Origin: JAWSVE01 sp050633885
GTDB lineage: Bacteria > Pseudomonadota > Gammaproteobacteria > Pseudomonadales > Cellvibrionaceae
DNA length: 64,000 bases
Direction: 5' to 3'
Assembly: GCA_050633885.1 (NCBI GenBank)
Contig: JBOEHK010000005.1
Span: 124,001 to 188,000, forward strand
Shown here: piece after piece, positions 35,967 to 44,690 of the stretch
Numbering within the stretch: the stretch's first letter is position 1
Layout: the number at the start of each line of letters is the position of its first letter
Made by a program: the position numbers and the translations under genes
Notes under the pieces: model-generated
Told to the model about the DNA's origin: nothing
Seen by the model: the letters and a program-made list of their open reading frames with translations, nothing else
Database searches by the model: none

Positions 35967-37544
35967 ATGAATACCTCTCTAGCGATAGAAACACTGGGCA
36001 CAGAAGCCGTTAAAGAGAGCATACTAAGCGTGTTACAGACGATATTATCTACCCTATCTCCCACTGATGACATAACTGGATTGAGTAAAGATCAGTCATG
36101 TCGATCCTTTCACGCTTTATCAATAATACTCTTGTTTATCGTATCGCTTTCTACCCCACATCTATCCGTCGCTGCCGATGTTGAACTACCTGAACTGGGA
36201 GATAGCAGCTCGGCACTCATATCCCCTCAAAAAGAGTACGAACTGGGACAAAAAGTGCTTAAATTGTACCACAGCCAAATGCCTACGTCCTCGGACCCCA
36301 TTATTTATAGCTATCTAGAGCAATTGATTACCGAACTGGCAACGCACAGCCAACTCCCTGATAAAAGCTTTGATCTACTCGTGATACAGAACCCCAATAT
36401 TAATGCCTTTGCCGTTCCCGGAAGAATTATCGGAGTGAATACGGGGATTTTTCTAGACACAGAAAATGAAGACCAGCTTTCTTCTATCCTTGCTCATGAA
36501 CTTGCTCATCTTAGCCAGCGTCATTACGCCAGACAATTACAGGCGCGCAAAAGCGCTACTGTTCCCACTCTGGCAGGAATTTTAGCTGGAATAGTTTTAG
36601 CCGCAGCTGGAAGTGGCGATGCCGGAATGGCAGCGATTATGGCAACGCAAGCTGCTGCAATTGACAACCAACTCAGATTTAGCCGCTTATACGAACAAGA
36701 AGCCGACCGAATTGGCATACAAACGTTAGCACTCAGCGGAAGGGATCCCTATGCGGCGGGTGATATGTTTGAAGTCATGTTACGTGAATCGCGATTTTCC
36801 CGTAAACCGCCAGAATTTCTGTCAACACATCCCATCACTGAAAGTCGTATCGCTGACGCTCGTTCACGCGCTATGCAATTCCCCAAACGGCAATATGAAG
36901 ACAATTTGGATTATCACTTAGTCGCAGCGCGAGTGAAACTGCTGCATTCTCAAACACCACAAATTGCTGTTAAGCGATTTAGAAGCGAGATAAATGGAGC
37001 CTCCAACTCACTTGAAGCCAGCCGTTACGGCTTAGCCATTGCATTGACTGCAACAGGGGAAACGCAACAGGCGAGAAAAATTTTACAAGAACTGATTGAT
37101 CAACGACCCAATAAACTAACCTACGCTTTAGCTAAAGCGAACATCGATTCAAAAGAAAAAAACTTCAAGTCATCACTCAATGCATTAAATAAATTATTAA
37201 AACAATACCCAACGAATCATGCCGTCAATATTCAATTCGCCGAAGTGTTAATGGAAGCCGGCGAATACGAACTCTGCCAACAATTGCTAGAGCGTTATTC
37301 TCGAATACAACCTAAAAACGACTATGTCTGGTATCTATTAGCAGAAGTACATGGATTAGTTGGCAACATTTTAGAGTTGCATCAAGCTCGTGCTGAATAT
37401 TTTATTTTGAATGGTGTCTATGACAAAGCTGACAAACAATTAACGAATGCTTTGAGGCTAGTAAAGAAAGACTCAAGAGAAGCCGCAATGATTAAACAGC
37501 GATTAATTGAAGTGAAAAAACTACAAGAAGATGCTGACTTTTAA
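35967..37544 (+). CDS. bepA: Periplasmic M48 metalloprotease with TPRs (BepA-like)
   Basis: A 525-residue BepA-type protease and chaperone that maintains outer-membrane proteins and LptD. The zinc motif is HELAH (His177 to His181) with the third ligand Glu in EQEADRIG. The C-terminal half is tetratricopeptide repeats. From ATG 35967 the signal peptide sits at about residues 48-70, which is far in. A TTG at 36081 would give a conventional signal (MSKDQSCRSF...), so the annotated start may be too early. It sits alone on the plus strand. Confidence 0.88.
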   Translation: MNTSLAIETLGTEAVKESILSVLQTILSTLSPTDDITGLSKDQSCRSFHALSIILLFIVSLSTPHLSVAADVELPELGDSSSALISPQKEYELGQKVLKLYHSQMPTSSDPIIYSYLEQLITELATHSQLPDKSFDLLVIQNPNINAFAVPGRIIGVNTGIFLDTENEDQLSSILAHELAHLSQRHYARQLQARKSATVPTLAGILAGIVLAAAGSGDAGMAAIMATQAAAIDNQLRFSRLYEQEADRIGIQTLALSGRDPYAAGDMFEVMLRESRFSRKPPEFLSTHPITESRIADARSRAMQFPKRQYEDNLDYHLVAARVKLLHSQTPQIAVKRFRSEINGASNSLEASRYGLAIALTATGETQQARKILQELIDQRPNKLTYALAKANIDSKEKNFKSSLNALNKLLKQYPTNHAVNIQFAEVLMEAGEYELCQQLLERYSRIQPKNDYVWYLLAEVHGLVGNILELHQARAEYFILNGVYDKADKQLTNALRLVKKDSREAAMIKQRLIEVKKLQEDADF

Positions 37545-37618
37545 ATTAACAAGCCCCATCAGAGCGCTTCTCTCACACCACTAGCTCGTTAAAAACTCAG
37601 TCTTACATTTTCCGACAC

Positions 37619-38044
37619 TTAAAAAACAATTGAAGCGAATAACAACAACCACAAAAAAGTTAAAATGATCACGCTTACCAAAAACGCAAGAAAGCGGCTC
37701 ATCACGTTATTAGATCCAAGATGAACAAAGGAATGTACACAGCGAGCGAAAAAATATCCCCACGCCAGAGACACAGCGACTAAAGATACATTATCGGTAA
37801 CAAACAACAATAAAATGACGATATAAAACAGAGGTGGTATTTCAAATAAATTCTTTACATGCCGCGTCAATTTTTGCAGCCGAGGCGACTCTTCACCTTC
37901 CGCATATAAAACATAATATTTCCCGTTCACTTCTTTATTCTTAACTGCCAATATCCTTTGTACTGCCATATAAATAACAATTGAAATGGTTAGAAAAAAC
38001 ATAGCCATTACAGGAAACACAATATTTTCAGGATTCATATTCAC
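37619..38044 (-). CDS. MAPEG-family membrane protein
   Basis: A 141-residue integral membrane protein with four hydrophobic segments and the MAPEG-like segments FEIPPLFYIVILLLF and YFFARCVHSFVHLGSN. The eukaryotic family contains glutathione-dependent and leukotriene enzymes. The bacterial members mostly have no assigned substrate. The Arg and His residues that bind glutathione appear to be present in RCVHSFVH. Confidence 0.8.
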   Translation of the reverse strand: MNMNPENIVFPVMAMFFLTISIVIYMAVQRILAVKNKEVNGKYYVLYAEGEESPRLQKLTRHVKNLFEIPPLFYIVILLLFVTDNVSLVAVSLAWGYFFARCVHSFVHLGSNNVMSRFLAFLVSVIILTFLWLLLFASIVF

Positions 38045-38093
38045 GCCTTATTAACAATTACGCCGAATGATTGTTGCCGTTTTAGCTAAAACA

Positions 38094-38942
38094 TTATGTT
38101 TTTTCAACGAATTTCACACCACAAACTCGGCAGTATTTTGCATCTCTCTCATGCCCACTATGGTTACAATTAGGACAGACTTTATGATTTCGCTCTCGTT
38201 GTATTTCACTGGCAATTTCTGCCGTCAAGATACCGGTCGGAACGGCAATAATTGAGTAACCAATTAACATCGTAGCCGCTGCTAAAAATTTACCAATAAT
38301 AGTATGCGGTGTAATGTCACCATAACCTACTGTGGTAATAGTCACTATCGACCAGTAAATACTTGTGGGTATACTTGTAAATCCATTTTCGGGGCCTTCA
38401 ACAATAAACATTAAAGAACCAATAATCGTGGCTAGCACTAACACACTACTAAAGAAAACAAGCACTTTTCTCCGCGACATGGCCAGCGATCTCAACAACA
38501 CATTGGTTTCGCCAATATATCTCGCTAATTTTAAAACGCGGAAAATTCGTAACACTCGTAACAACCTGAACACTATCAAGTAACTGGCTTGCGGGAGGAA
38601 AAAAGTTAAGTAGGTCGGCATAATCGAGAGAAAATCTACGACGCCATAGAAGCTTCTTATATATGCCCACGGTTTTGGTGAGCAATAAATACGAACCAAG
38701 TATTCAAGTGTGAATGCAATCGTAAATATCCATTCCGCAACAATCAACAAAGTCTTATAGTTCACCGCGATGGCATCGATTGAGTCCAAGCTGACAGCAA
38801 CGACACTCAATATGATGATACAGATAAGCACAATGTCAAAACGCTTACCAGCGGGCGACTCTGTCCCAAAAATAATGGCATATAATTTTTTTCTTAATGC
38901 TTGGTTTGAATTTTTTTTATCTTTTGATTCTATTTGATTCAC
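38094..38942 (-). CDS. Voltage-gated-type potassium channel with C-terminal zinc ribbon
   Basis: A 282-residue six-span channel. An arginine-bearing S4 (RLLRVLRIFRVLKLAR) precedes the pore loop with the selectivity filter TTVGYGD, followed by S6. The C-terminal 25 residues hold a zinc ribbon (CPNCNHSGHERDAKYCRVCG) that may act as a regulatory or assembly domain in the cytoplasm. It is a tetrameric K+ channel by family. It stands next to the MAPEG gene on the same strand. Confidence 0.88.
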   Translation of the reverse strand: MNQIESKDKKNSNQALRKKLYAIIFGTESPAGKRFDIVLICIIILSVVAVSLDSIDAIAVNYKTLLIVAEWIFTIAFTLEYLVRIYCSPKPWAYIRSFYGVVDFLSIMPTYLTFFLPQASYLIVFRLLRVLRIFRVLKLARYIGETNVLLRSLAMSRRKVLVFFSSVLVLATIIGSLMFIVEGPENGFTSIPTSIYWSIVTITTVGYGDITPHTIIGKFLAAATMLIGYSIIAVPTGILTAEIASEIQRERNHKVCPNCNHSGHERDAKYCRVCGVKFVEKT

Positions 38943-39052
38943 AGTAAATATCTCATCATAAATTTTTTCTTAAGCACCAAAATATGCCATCATAAAAAAA
39001 TGGCGACACAGAACAATACCATATCTTATTTTCAGCTTAAAAAGCGATTTTT

Positions 39053-40318
39053 ATGACAACAATTGACAATACGCAACCGCTAGCTCGCAAACTCTCTTTA
39101 ACGCTTCTAACGCTTTATGGCATCGGCACTATTTTAGGTGCTGGTATTTATGTGCTCGCAGGTAAAGTAGCGGGCGAGAGCGGAATCTACACTCATTATG
39201 CTTTCATTATGGCTGCCATTATCGTCAGTTTTAGCGCTCACGCCTATGCCAAGCTCTCTAGAGAATTCCCAGTGAGCGCCGGGGAAGCAGCTTATGTACA
39301 GAACATCTTGCACTCCAAATCATTGGCCACTGCTGTCGGATGGGCTATTGTCTTCACTGGTGTTGTCTCATCAGCAACCATCGCCAAGGGGTTTGCTGCT
39401 TATATCGACCCCTATACCTCTTGGCCATCCCACATCGTCATTTTTCTTTTAGTGACCTTTTTAACTGCTCTTGCAATCTCGGGTGTCGCCCAAGCAGTTG
39501 GGTTTGCAGCAATATTCACGATCATTGAAATTATTGGCATAGGCATCATTATTTGGTTTGCAGCTCCAGAGATCCCATCTTTTTTACAGAACAACCCTGA
39601 GGTTTTATCTTTACCTCCAATAGAGTTTTTTCCTTCTATTCTGTTTGGTGCTTTTTTAGCTTTTTATGCCTTCATTGGGTTTGAGGATATTGTCAATATG
39701 GCAGAAGAAGTGAAACAACCCGAAAAAAACTTACCTCGTGCTATTTATTTCTCTCTCATTCTAACTTCTTTGTTATACGCCATCACTGCACTCTCATTTA
39801 TGGCCCTTTTACCCATGGATGTTTTTATTGGTAGCGATGCGCCTTTTGCTGAAGTAGCAAGAAATCAACACCACCTCTCTCTAGGATTGATTACATTTAT
39901 CAGTATTGCTGCCATCAGTAACGGCGCACTGATTCAAATCATCATGGGATCACGAGTGCTTTACGGTATGGCCTGTCGAAAATTAGCTCCACATTTCTTA
40001 AGCCACGTATGGAGCCGAACACAAACGCCCACGCTAGCGACCCTGCTTATCGGTTTAATTGTTTTATTCTTTGCACTGTCATTGCCGGTCACTTCCTTAG
40101 CTAAAATAACCAGCTCTATTGTTTTAATTATTTTTAGTCTCGTCAATATTTCATTGTTTGTTTGGGAGTGGAGAAAAATTTTTCAAAAAACAGATAACAA
40201 AGAGGAAAAACTGACAACCAACAACAATATTATTTATATAATTCGAGATCTAACCATCCCCGCAACAGGGTTTACCCTGTGTATAATGTTTATGTTTTTC
40301 CAGTTAACCAACCGTTAA
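39053..40318 (+). CDS. APC-family amino-acid permease
   Basis: A 421-residue inner-membrane transporter with about 12 predicted spans. GIGTILGAGIYVLAG near the N-terminus is the APC-family signature for substrate and Na+/H+ coupling, and GFEDIVNMAEEVKQPEKNLPRAI is the intracellular loop. It probably takes up an amino acid or polyamine; the substrate is not indicated by context. It starts 110 bp from the divergent potassium channel gene. Confidence 0.88.
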   Translation: MTTIDNTQPLARKLSLTLLTLYGIGTILGAGIYVLAGKVAGESGIYTHYAFIMAAIIVSFSAHAYAKLSREFPVSAGEAAYVQNILHSKSLATAVGWAIVFTGVVSSATIAKGFAAYIDPYTSWPSHIVIFLLVTFLTALAISGVAQAVGFAAIFTIIEIIGIGIIIWFAAPEIPSFLQNNPEVLSLPPIEFFPSILFGAFLAFYAFIGFEDIVNMAEEVKQPEKNLPRAIYFSLILTSLLYAITALSFMALLPMDVFIGSDAPFAEVARNQHHLSLGLITFISIAAISNGALIQIIMGSRVLYGMACRKLAPHFLSHVWSRTQTPTLATLLIGLIVLFFALSLPVTSLAKITSSIVLIIFSLVNISLFVWEWRKIFQKTDNKEEKLTTNNNIIYIIRDLTIPATGFTLCIMFMFFQLTNR

Positions 40319-40335
40319 CCAACCCTGAACGAACC
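40303..40335. repeat. Tandem repeat, 11-bp unit at permease stop codon
   Basis: GTTAACCAACC occurs twice perfectly (40303-40313 and 40314-40324) and once with three mismatches (CTGAACGAACC, 40325-40335). The permease stop codon TAA lies in the second unit (40316-40318). Confidence 0.9.
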
Positions 40336-40385
40336 TTGGAAATGTATAAAAAGGCCGATGGCAATTATTAAAATAAGGATTAACA

Positions 40386-40706
40386 ATGACAAAATCGACA
40401 CTTGTATACTCGACCGATCAAGGCCGAATAAAACCAGAAAAAGAAAAACAAACACCACATCCAGCTGACGGCATTATTAGAATTCAAAGAGAAACAAAGG
40501 GTCGAAAAGGAAAAGGCGTGACATTAATTAATGGTTTACCACTAGATGGTGATGAGCTGAAAACACTCGCAAAAAAACTCAAAAAAATTTGCGGTAGCGG
40601 TGGCAGCATAAAAAATGGCGCTCTTGAAATTCAAGGTGACCATAGGTCTGCAATTAAAGTCTATCTTGAATCATTAGATTATAAAGTTAAGTTAGCCGGA
40701 GGCTAA
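40386..40706 (+). CDS. yciH: SUI1/eIF1-family translation initiation-type protein (YciH)
   Basis: A 106-residue SUI1-domain protein. GKGVTLINGLPLDGDELKTLAKKLKKICGSGGSIKNG carries the basic loop seen in bacterial YciH, of which LKKICGSGGSIKNG is the core. YciH is thought to act at translation initiation or start-site selection. A ribosome site AAGGAT lies seven bases from the ATG. Confidence 0.92.
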   Translation: MTKSTLVYSTDQGRIKPEKEKQTPHPADGIIRIQRETKGRKGKGVTLINGLPLDGDELKTLAKKLKKICGSGGSIKNGALEIQGDHRSAIKVYLESLDYKVKLAGG

Positions 40707-40744
40707 AACATTAGCCACTTAACCCGAAATATCTCTATCCATCT

Positions 40745-42925
40745 TCACATGTGATCGGCGATAATTTCTACAAACTGATCGGTCCAACGCGACTCAAGCT
40801 TTTCAGTAAGTTCCACCGACGCTTCAAAATCTCGAACAAATAACTTTTCATTCAAGGCTTGCACTGCTTTGGGGTTTGATGTCGCCAAGTTAAGTTCTTT
40901 ATTCACACGCAAACTAAGATGATCAAAATTTGCAGAGCCTAAGCATGCCCATCCATCATAGATAGCCGCCTTTACATGAGACATTTTAGGGTATGCGTAA
41001 ACTCGTATACCATTATCCAAAAGAGTATTCGCCGATAATAGATTAGAGCGAGAAATAGCGCCTGCATCAGTATCTAATGACATAATCACTCGTACATCAA
41101 CTCCTCTGCGACGAGCTTTTGCCAATTCATAAATCACAACATCATCGGTCAGATAAGAATTTTGAATAAATATTCGCTGCTTTGCATTCCGTATTGCAGC
41201 CAACTGTGTATTGTAAATCTCAGAGTTACTCGGTGTCGTTTTTAGCACTCGAATAGGGTACTGCTCATCAACCTTACTCTCTGTTTTCGTCAATTTTTTT
41301 TCTTTCGAGTCTACCGATTTCATTGGCTTAAACAATGCGGCCAAATAACCCAAATCACCAAACCAACCTTGATGAGCCCATGTTTTATCAAACTCTCTTT
41401 TAATTTTATTCACGACTGGACCGCGCACTTCCATCATTAGATCATGCCATTCATACCGATATTCTCTACCGATATTCATTCCACCCACAAAGGCTAGGTC
41501 AGAATCAATAATCACTGTTTTTGTATGATCACTTGCCAACCAAGGTGTTCCTTGAACTCTATAGTTCACGTTTGAATTGTGACTCAAGTATTTCCCAATG
41601 GTGACAGGCGCACGATAGTCTGATGGCTGAGAAGCCGAGTTTCCCCAAGAGGCCACGAGAGAACCACTTCCATCATAAAGCACTTTGACTTTCACCTCTT
41701 TGGATTTCTCTCTTAGTAAATCCGCAATCTTTAACGCGTAATCATCACTATCAAAAATATAAAAATGCAGATAAATAAGTTTTTCCGCATCATTAACCGT
41801 TTCTATAAAACGAGGAAAAAATTCTTCGCCATCAATTAAATATTTTATGCTGCCAAACGTTGGCTGTTTACCGGTAATTTTATCTAAGCGTTTTTCCCAC
41901 TCATCAAGATCCATCCCTTGAGATAAATCATCGGCTCCTGTTTCACTGATATGCGGAATTGGCTGACCAGAGAGACTCGGAAACCTTACAGTTGTGAGTG
42001 CAGTTCGCTGAATATTATCAATACTTGTGTCAGCGATGAGAAAAGTTAAACGCTGCAGCGAAGAAATGGGTCTAATCACCATATCCATCGCCATACTCTT
42101 CACCAACTGACCCGCTGTCACACCGGTATCAGTGAGAAAATTTCGTTTCATTACATTGGGCTTGATAACATCAGGATGCGGAGCTAACGAAAAGAATTGA
42201 AATTTTTTATTGAGCAAGTCGCAATAAACGAGCCCGGCAGCCAAATCATTATCCACACTAGCCTTAAACAAAACATTATCAGTATGGATATTCTTATTGA
42301 AAAGATATCGACGCAGCTCAGAAAAAACAAATGAATCATCATGATTCGACCAATCTCCATTCTTGAGCGAATTTAAAATATTTTGATCGCTGCTCCTAAT
42401 ATTTGTGTATCCGTTCAAGCCTTCTTGCTCATAATCACTTACTTGTTCAGAAACACTTACATGTTTAAAAAAACGTTGCTGATTAAAATAACGATTTTCC
42501 AAATCCAATGTAAAATTATCCCAATGTTCTTCGCTCAACAGCTTTATCTTAACGCCAGCAGATGACCGATTTTTCCACTCCCGCCGAGAAATTGTTGAGA
42601 AGTTTTGATTCACTGGTTTACTATCAACATGAACAATTCGATCAAAAGATGACACCTGATAACGTAAGCGCCCTGCCTCAAGATACTGAATGTACAATTT
42701 GTCGTTCACTACAAAAGCTTGATTCAGTTCAAAAGCGGTTAATGAATGTGGTCTAATATCCTGCTTAGAAGGAAGAAATGATGGACGAACGCTCCCGCAT
42801 CCCACGACAAAAAAAAGCGTGAATAATAAAAAAATAGTGAGTAAATTGTGTTTCAAGCTTAAGGCAATCAAACTGATCCGTCCTTGAATCGAACATAATG
42901 TATTGGGAAGCAATTGATTAAGCAT
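40745..42925 (-). CDS. Phospholipase D / cardiolipin synthase-like lipoprotein with large N-terminal region
   Basis: A 726-residue protein. A lipoprotein signal (VVGC, Cys43) precedes about 310 residues with no family I recognise, then two PLD domains. The HKD motifs are HTKTVIID (His467) with GGMNIG, and HVKAAIYD (His650) with GSANFD. Family members transfer or cleave phosphatidyl groups, so it may act on phospholipid in the periplasm or outer membrane. The N-terminal region is unusual in length. It lies alone on the minus strand. Confidence 0.85.
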   Translation of the reverse strand: MLNQLLPNTLCSIQGRISLIALSLKHNLLTIFLLFTLFFVVGCGSVRPSFLPSKQDIRPHSLTAFELNQAFVVNDKLYIQYLEAGRLRYQVSSFDRIVHVDSKPVNQNFSTISRREWKNRSSAGVKIKLLSEEHWDNFTLDLENRYFNQQRFFKHVSVSEQVSDYEQEGLNGYTNIRSSDQNILNSLKNGDWSNHDDSFVFSELRRYLFNKNIHTDNVLFKASVDNDLAAGLVYCDLLNKKFQFFSLAPHPDVIKPNVMKRNFLTDTGVTAGQLVKSMAMDMVIRPISSLQRLTFLIADTSIDNIQRTALTTVRFPSLSGQPIPHISETGADDLSQGMDLDEWEKRLDKITGKQPTFGSIKYLIDGEEFFPRFIETVNDAEKLIYLHFYIFDSDDYALKIADLLREKSKEVKVKVLYDGSGSLVASWGNSASQPSDYRAPVTIGKYLSHNSNVNYRVQGTPWLASDHTKTVIIDSDLAFVGGMNIGREYRYEWHDLMMEVRGPVVNKIKREFDKTWAHQGWFGDLGYLAALFKPMKSVDSKEKKLTKTESKVDEQYPIRVLKTTPSNSEIYNTQLAAIRNAKQRIFIQNSYLTDDVVIYELAKARRRGVDVRVIMSLDTDAGAISRSNLLSANTLLDNGIRVYAYPKMSHVKAAIYDGWACLGSANFDHLSLRVNKELNLATSNPKAVQALNEKLFVRDFEASVELTEKLESRWTDQFVEIIADHM

Positions 42926-43437
42926 TCACTTGAAAAATTCGACGTCATTAAATTCTTAATCGTATTGTCTATCTCTGTATTGTCTATCTCTGTATTTTCC
43001 ATCTCTATAGCCCATTAAAAAGCTAACTGATCAATCACTTAATCAAGCTAGCCAGTTAGAAGCAGGTATACATCGAAAAATAATCAAGAGAACCTGAGAG
43101 AAACAAAAGAAGATATGACAAAAATAAATCAACTAAAATCAATCAATTAAAAGAGGAAAATACCATATTTAATTATTCTGGTCGACAATGTGAGTTCGAT
43201 AAGCTCTTCATACCCATCATTTCTTGACGTGATACCAACAATCAACACACTAAGCTATCAATCATTTTACAAGGAAATCAATGGCTTGTTATCTCTTAAC
43301 GACTTGCCATTTTACCAACTGACTATCTTAGTAAATATTGCCCCAACACTTTTTATTTTATTATTCGCCATTCGTCATTGTGAGTTAAGCCATTATGATA
43401 GCCTCAGTGGGGCAAAACTCATCAGGGCTTATACTAT
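42926..43437. other. Intergenic region, 512 bp
   Basis: It holds the triplicated 15-bp repeat close to the phospholipase D gene and an AT-rich stretch with a weak 14-bp duplication (AAATAAATCAACTA / AAATCAATCAATTA, near 43121). A frame at 43190-43468 on the plus strand lacks a ribosome site, so I do not call it. No RNA or terminator is evident. Confidence 0.45.
42962..43006. repeat. Triplicated 15-bp tandem repeat
   Basis: GTATTGTCTATCTCT occurs twice perfectly and a third time as GTATTTTCCATCTCT. It lies 37 bp upstream of the phospholipase D start on the minus strand. Confidence 0.95.
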
Positions 43438-44400
43438 TCAATATGCCGCCGACTTTGTTTTTTCATAATTTGCAGCAGCCCCAGCCACTCGACCACCTGC
43501 ACCTGTCGTCATCCAACGCTTTATTCTACCCGCATCACCGATCGGCGTTAACTTTCCAAACGAATCCAAAAACACCATAACCACCGGCTCTTTATCTATC
43601 TCTGTCACCATCACCAAACAGCGTCCTGCTTCCGTTAAGTAACCTGTTTTCGTTATTGAAATATCCCAACTTTCACGATGAACCAAACGATTAGTGTTTC
43701 CATATCCTAAAACATAGCGAGGTTTTTTAAACCTCGCCGTAAAAGATTTTGTTGTTGAGTACTCTTTTATTAATTGATAGTTTTCTGCTTCAGACACCAT
43801 CAATACCAAGTCAGCAGCTGTCGATACATTTTCGAGTGATAGGCCTGTGGCATCTACAAAACGTGTTTTAATCATACCGAGTGATTTTGCTTTCGCATTC
43901 ATAGCAACTATAAACTGATCAAACCCTCCCGGATAATGAAAAGCTAATGTCGATGCAGCACGATTTTCGGAGGCCATTAACGCTATACGCAATAAATCAC
44001 GACGACGTAATTGAGAGTCAATTCTAATCCGAGAGTAGCCATTTTTATTTGTTTTACGATTACTTTTTATTATCGTCAAATACTCTTCAAGCGGTTGCTT
44101 CGCATCAAGTATCACCATAGCTGTCATTAATTTAGTAATAGATGCTATCGGTGCTATTGCATTAGCATTTTTTGAAAAAAGAATTGATTTTTTTTCTGGC
44201 TGAAATACAGCAGCCTTTACTGAACCCAAAGAGATTTTTGAAGAGTCCAAAAAATCAGGTGAACTACTTGATAAGTTTCGCGCCGAAGTAAGGGTGCTTT
44301 TTAACGCAATGTTTGTGCTGGCATGAATGAAAGAAGATACCAATAACATTAAAAAGAAAAATAATGTGCGTCGAAGATAACGCACTGTTTGATTACTCAT
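43438..44400 (-). CDS. pbpG: D-alanyl-D-alanine endopeptidase (PbpG/PBP7)
   Basis: A 320-residue low-molecular-mass penicillin-binding protein with an N-terminal signal. The active-site motifs are SITK (Ser nucleophile and Lys), SEN (SxN) and KTG. It cleaves peptidoglycan cross-links in the periplasm. The length fits PbpG and is short for DacA/DacC. The C-terminal amphipathic helix of DacA types is absent. Confidence 0.9.
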   Translation of the reverse strand: MSNQTVRYLRRTLFFFLMLLVSSFIHASTNIALKSTLTSARNLSSSSPDFLDSSKISLGSVKAAVFQPEKKSILFSKNANAIAPIASITKLMTAMVILDAKQPLEEYLTIIKSNRKTNKNGYSRIRIDSQLRRRDLLRIALMASENRAASTLAFHYPGGFDQFIVAMNAKAKSLGMIKTRFVDATGLSLENVSTAADLVLMVSEAENYQLIKEYSTTKSFTARFKKPRYVLGYGNTNRLVHRESWDISITKTGYLTEAGRCLVMVTEIDKEPVVMVFLDSFGKLTPIGDAGRIKRWMTTGAGGRVAGAAANYEKTKSAAY

Positions 44401-44690
44401 ACTCTTACCTTAATTTTTATGTTTTATCGTTTGTCTCCAAACAATACTGAGATTATTGTCACACAAAGATGGACGTGTAAGATTAGTCGTTATTATTAAA
44501 TTTCTTTACCCAAACAAACGTGCCTAGAACCCCACTAAATGGTACTGTACCGCATTAAAACGTCTCGAAATTCATCAACAAACTGGTATTTTAAACAGGT
44601 AAGCCATTTTTGTTTTATAAGATTGCAATATATATCAATATAAATAAAACAATTCAAATATATCACTGCAAACATCAGCAAGGGATACCC

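Noticed and set aside
43190..43468. A 92-residue plus-strand frame overlapping the 3' end of pbpG
   Set aside because: It starts with GTG and has no ribosome site. It overlaps pbpG by about 30 bases and shows no recognisable domain.
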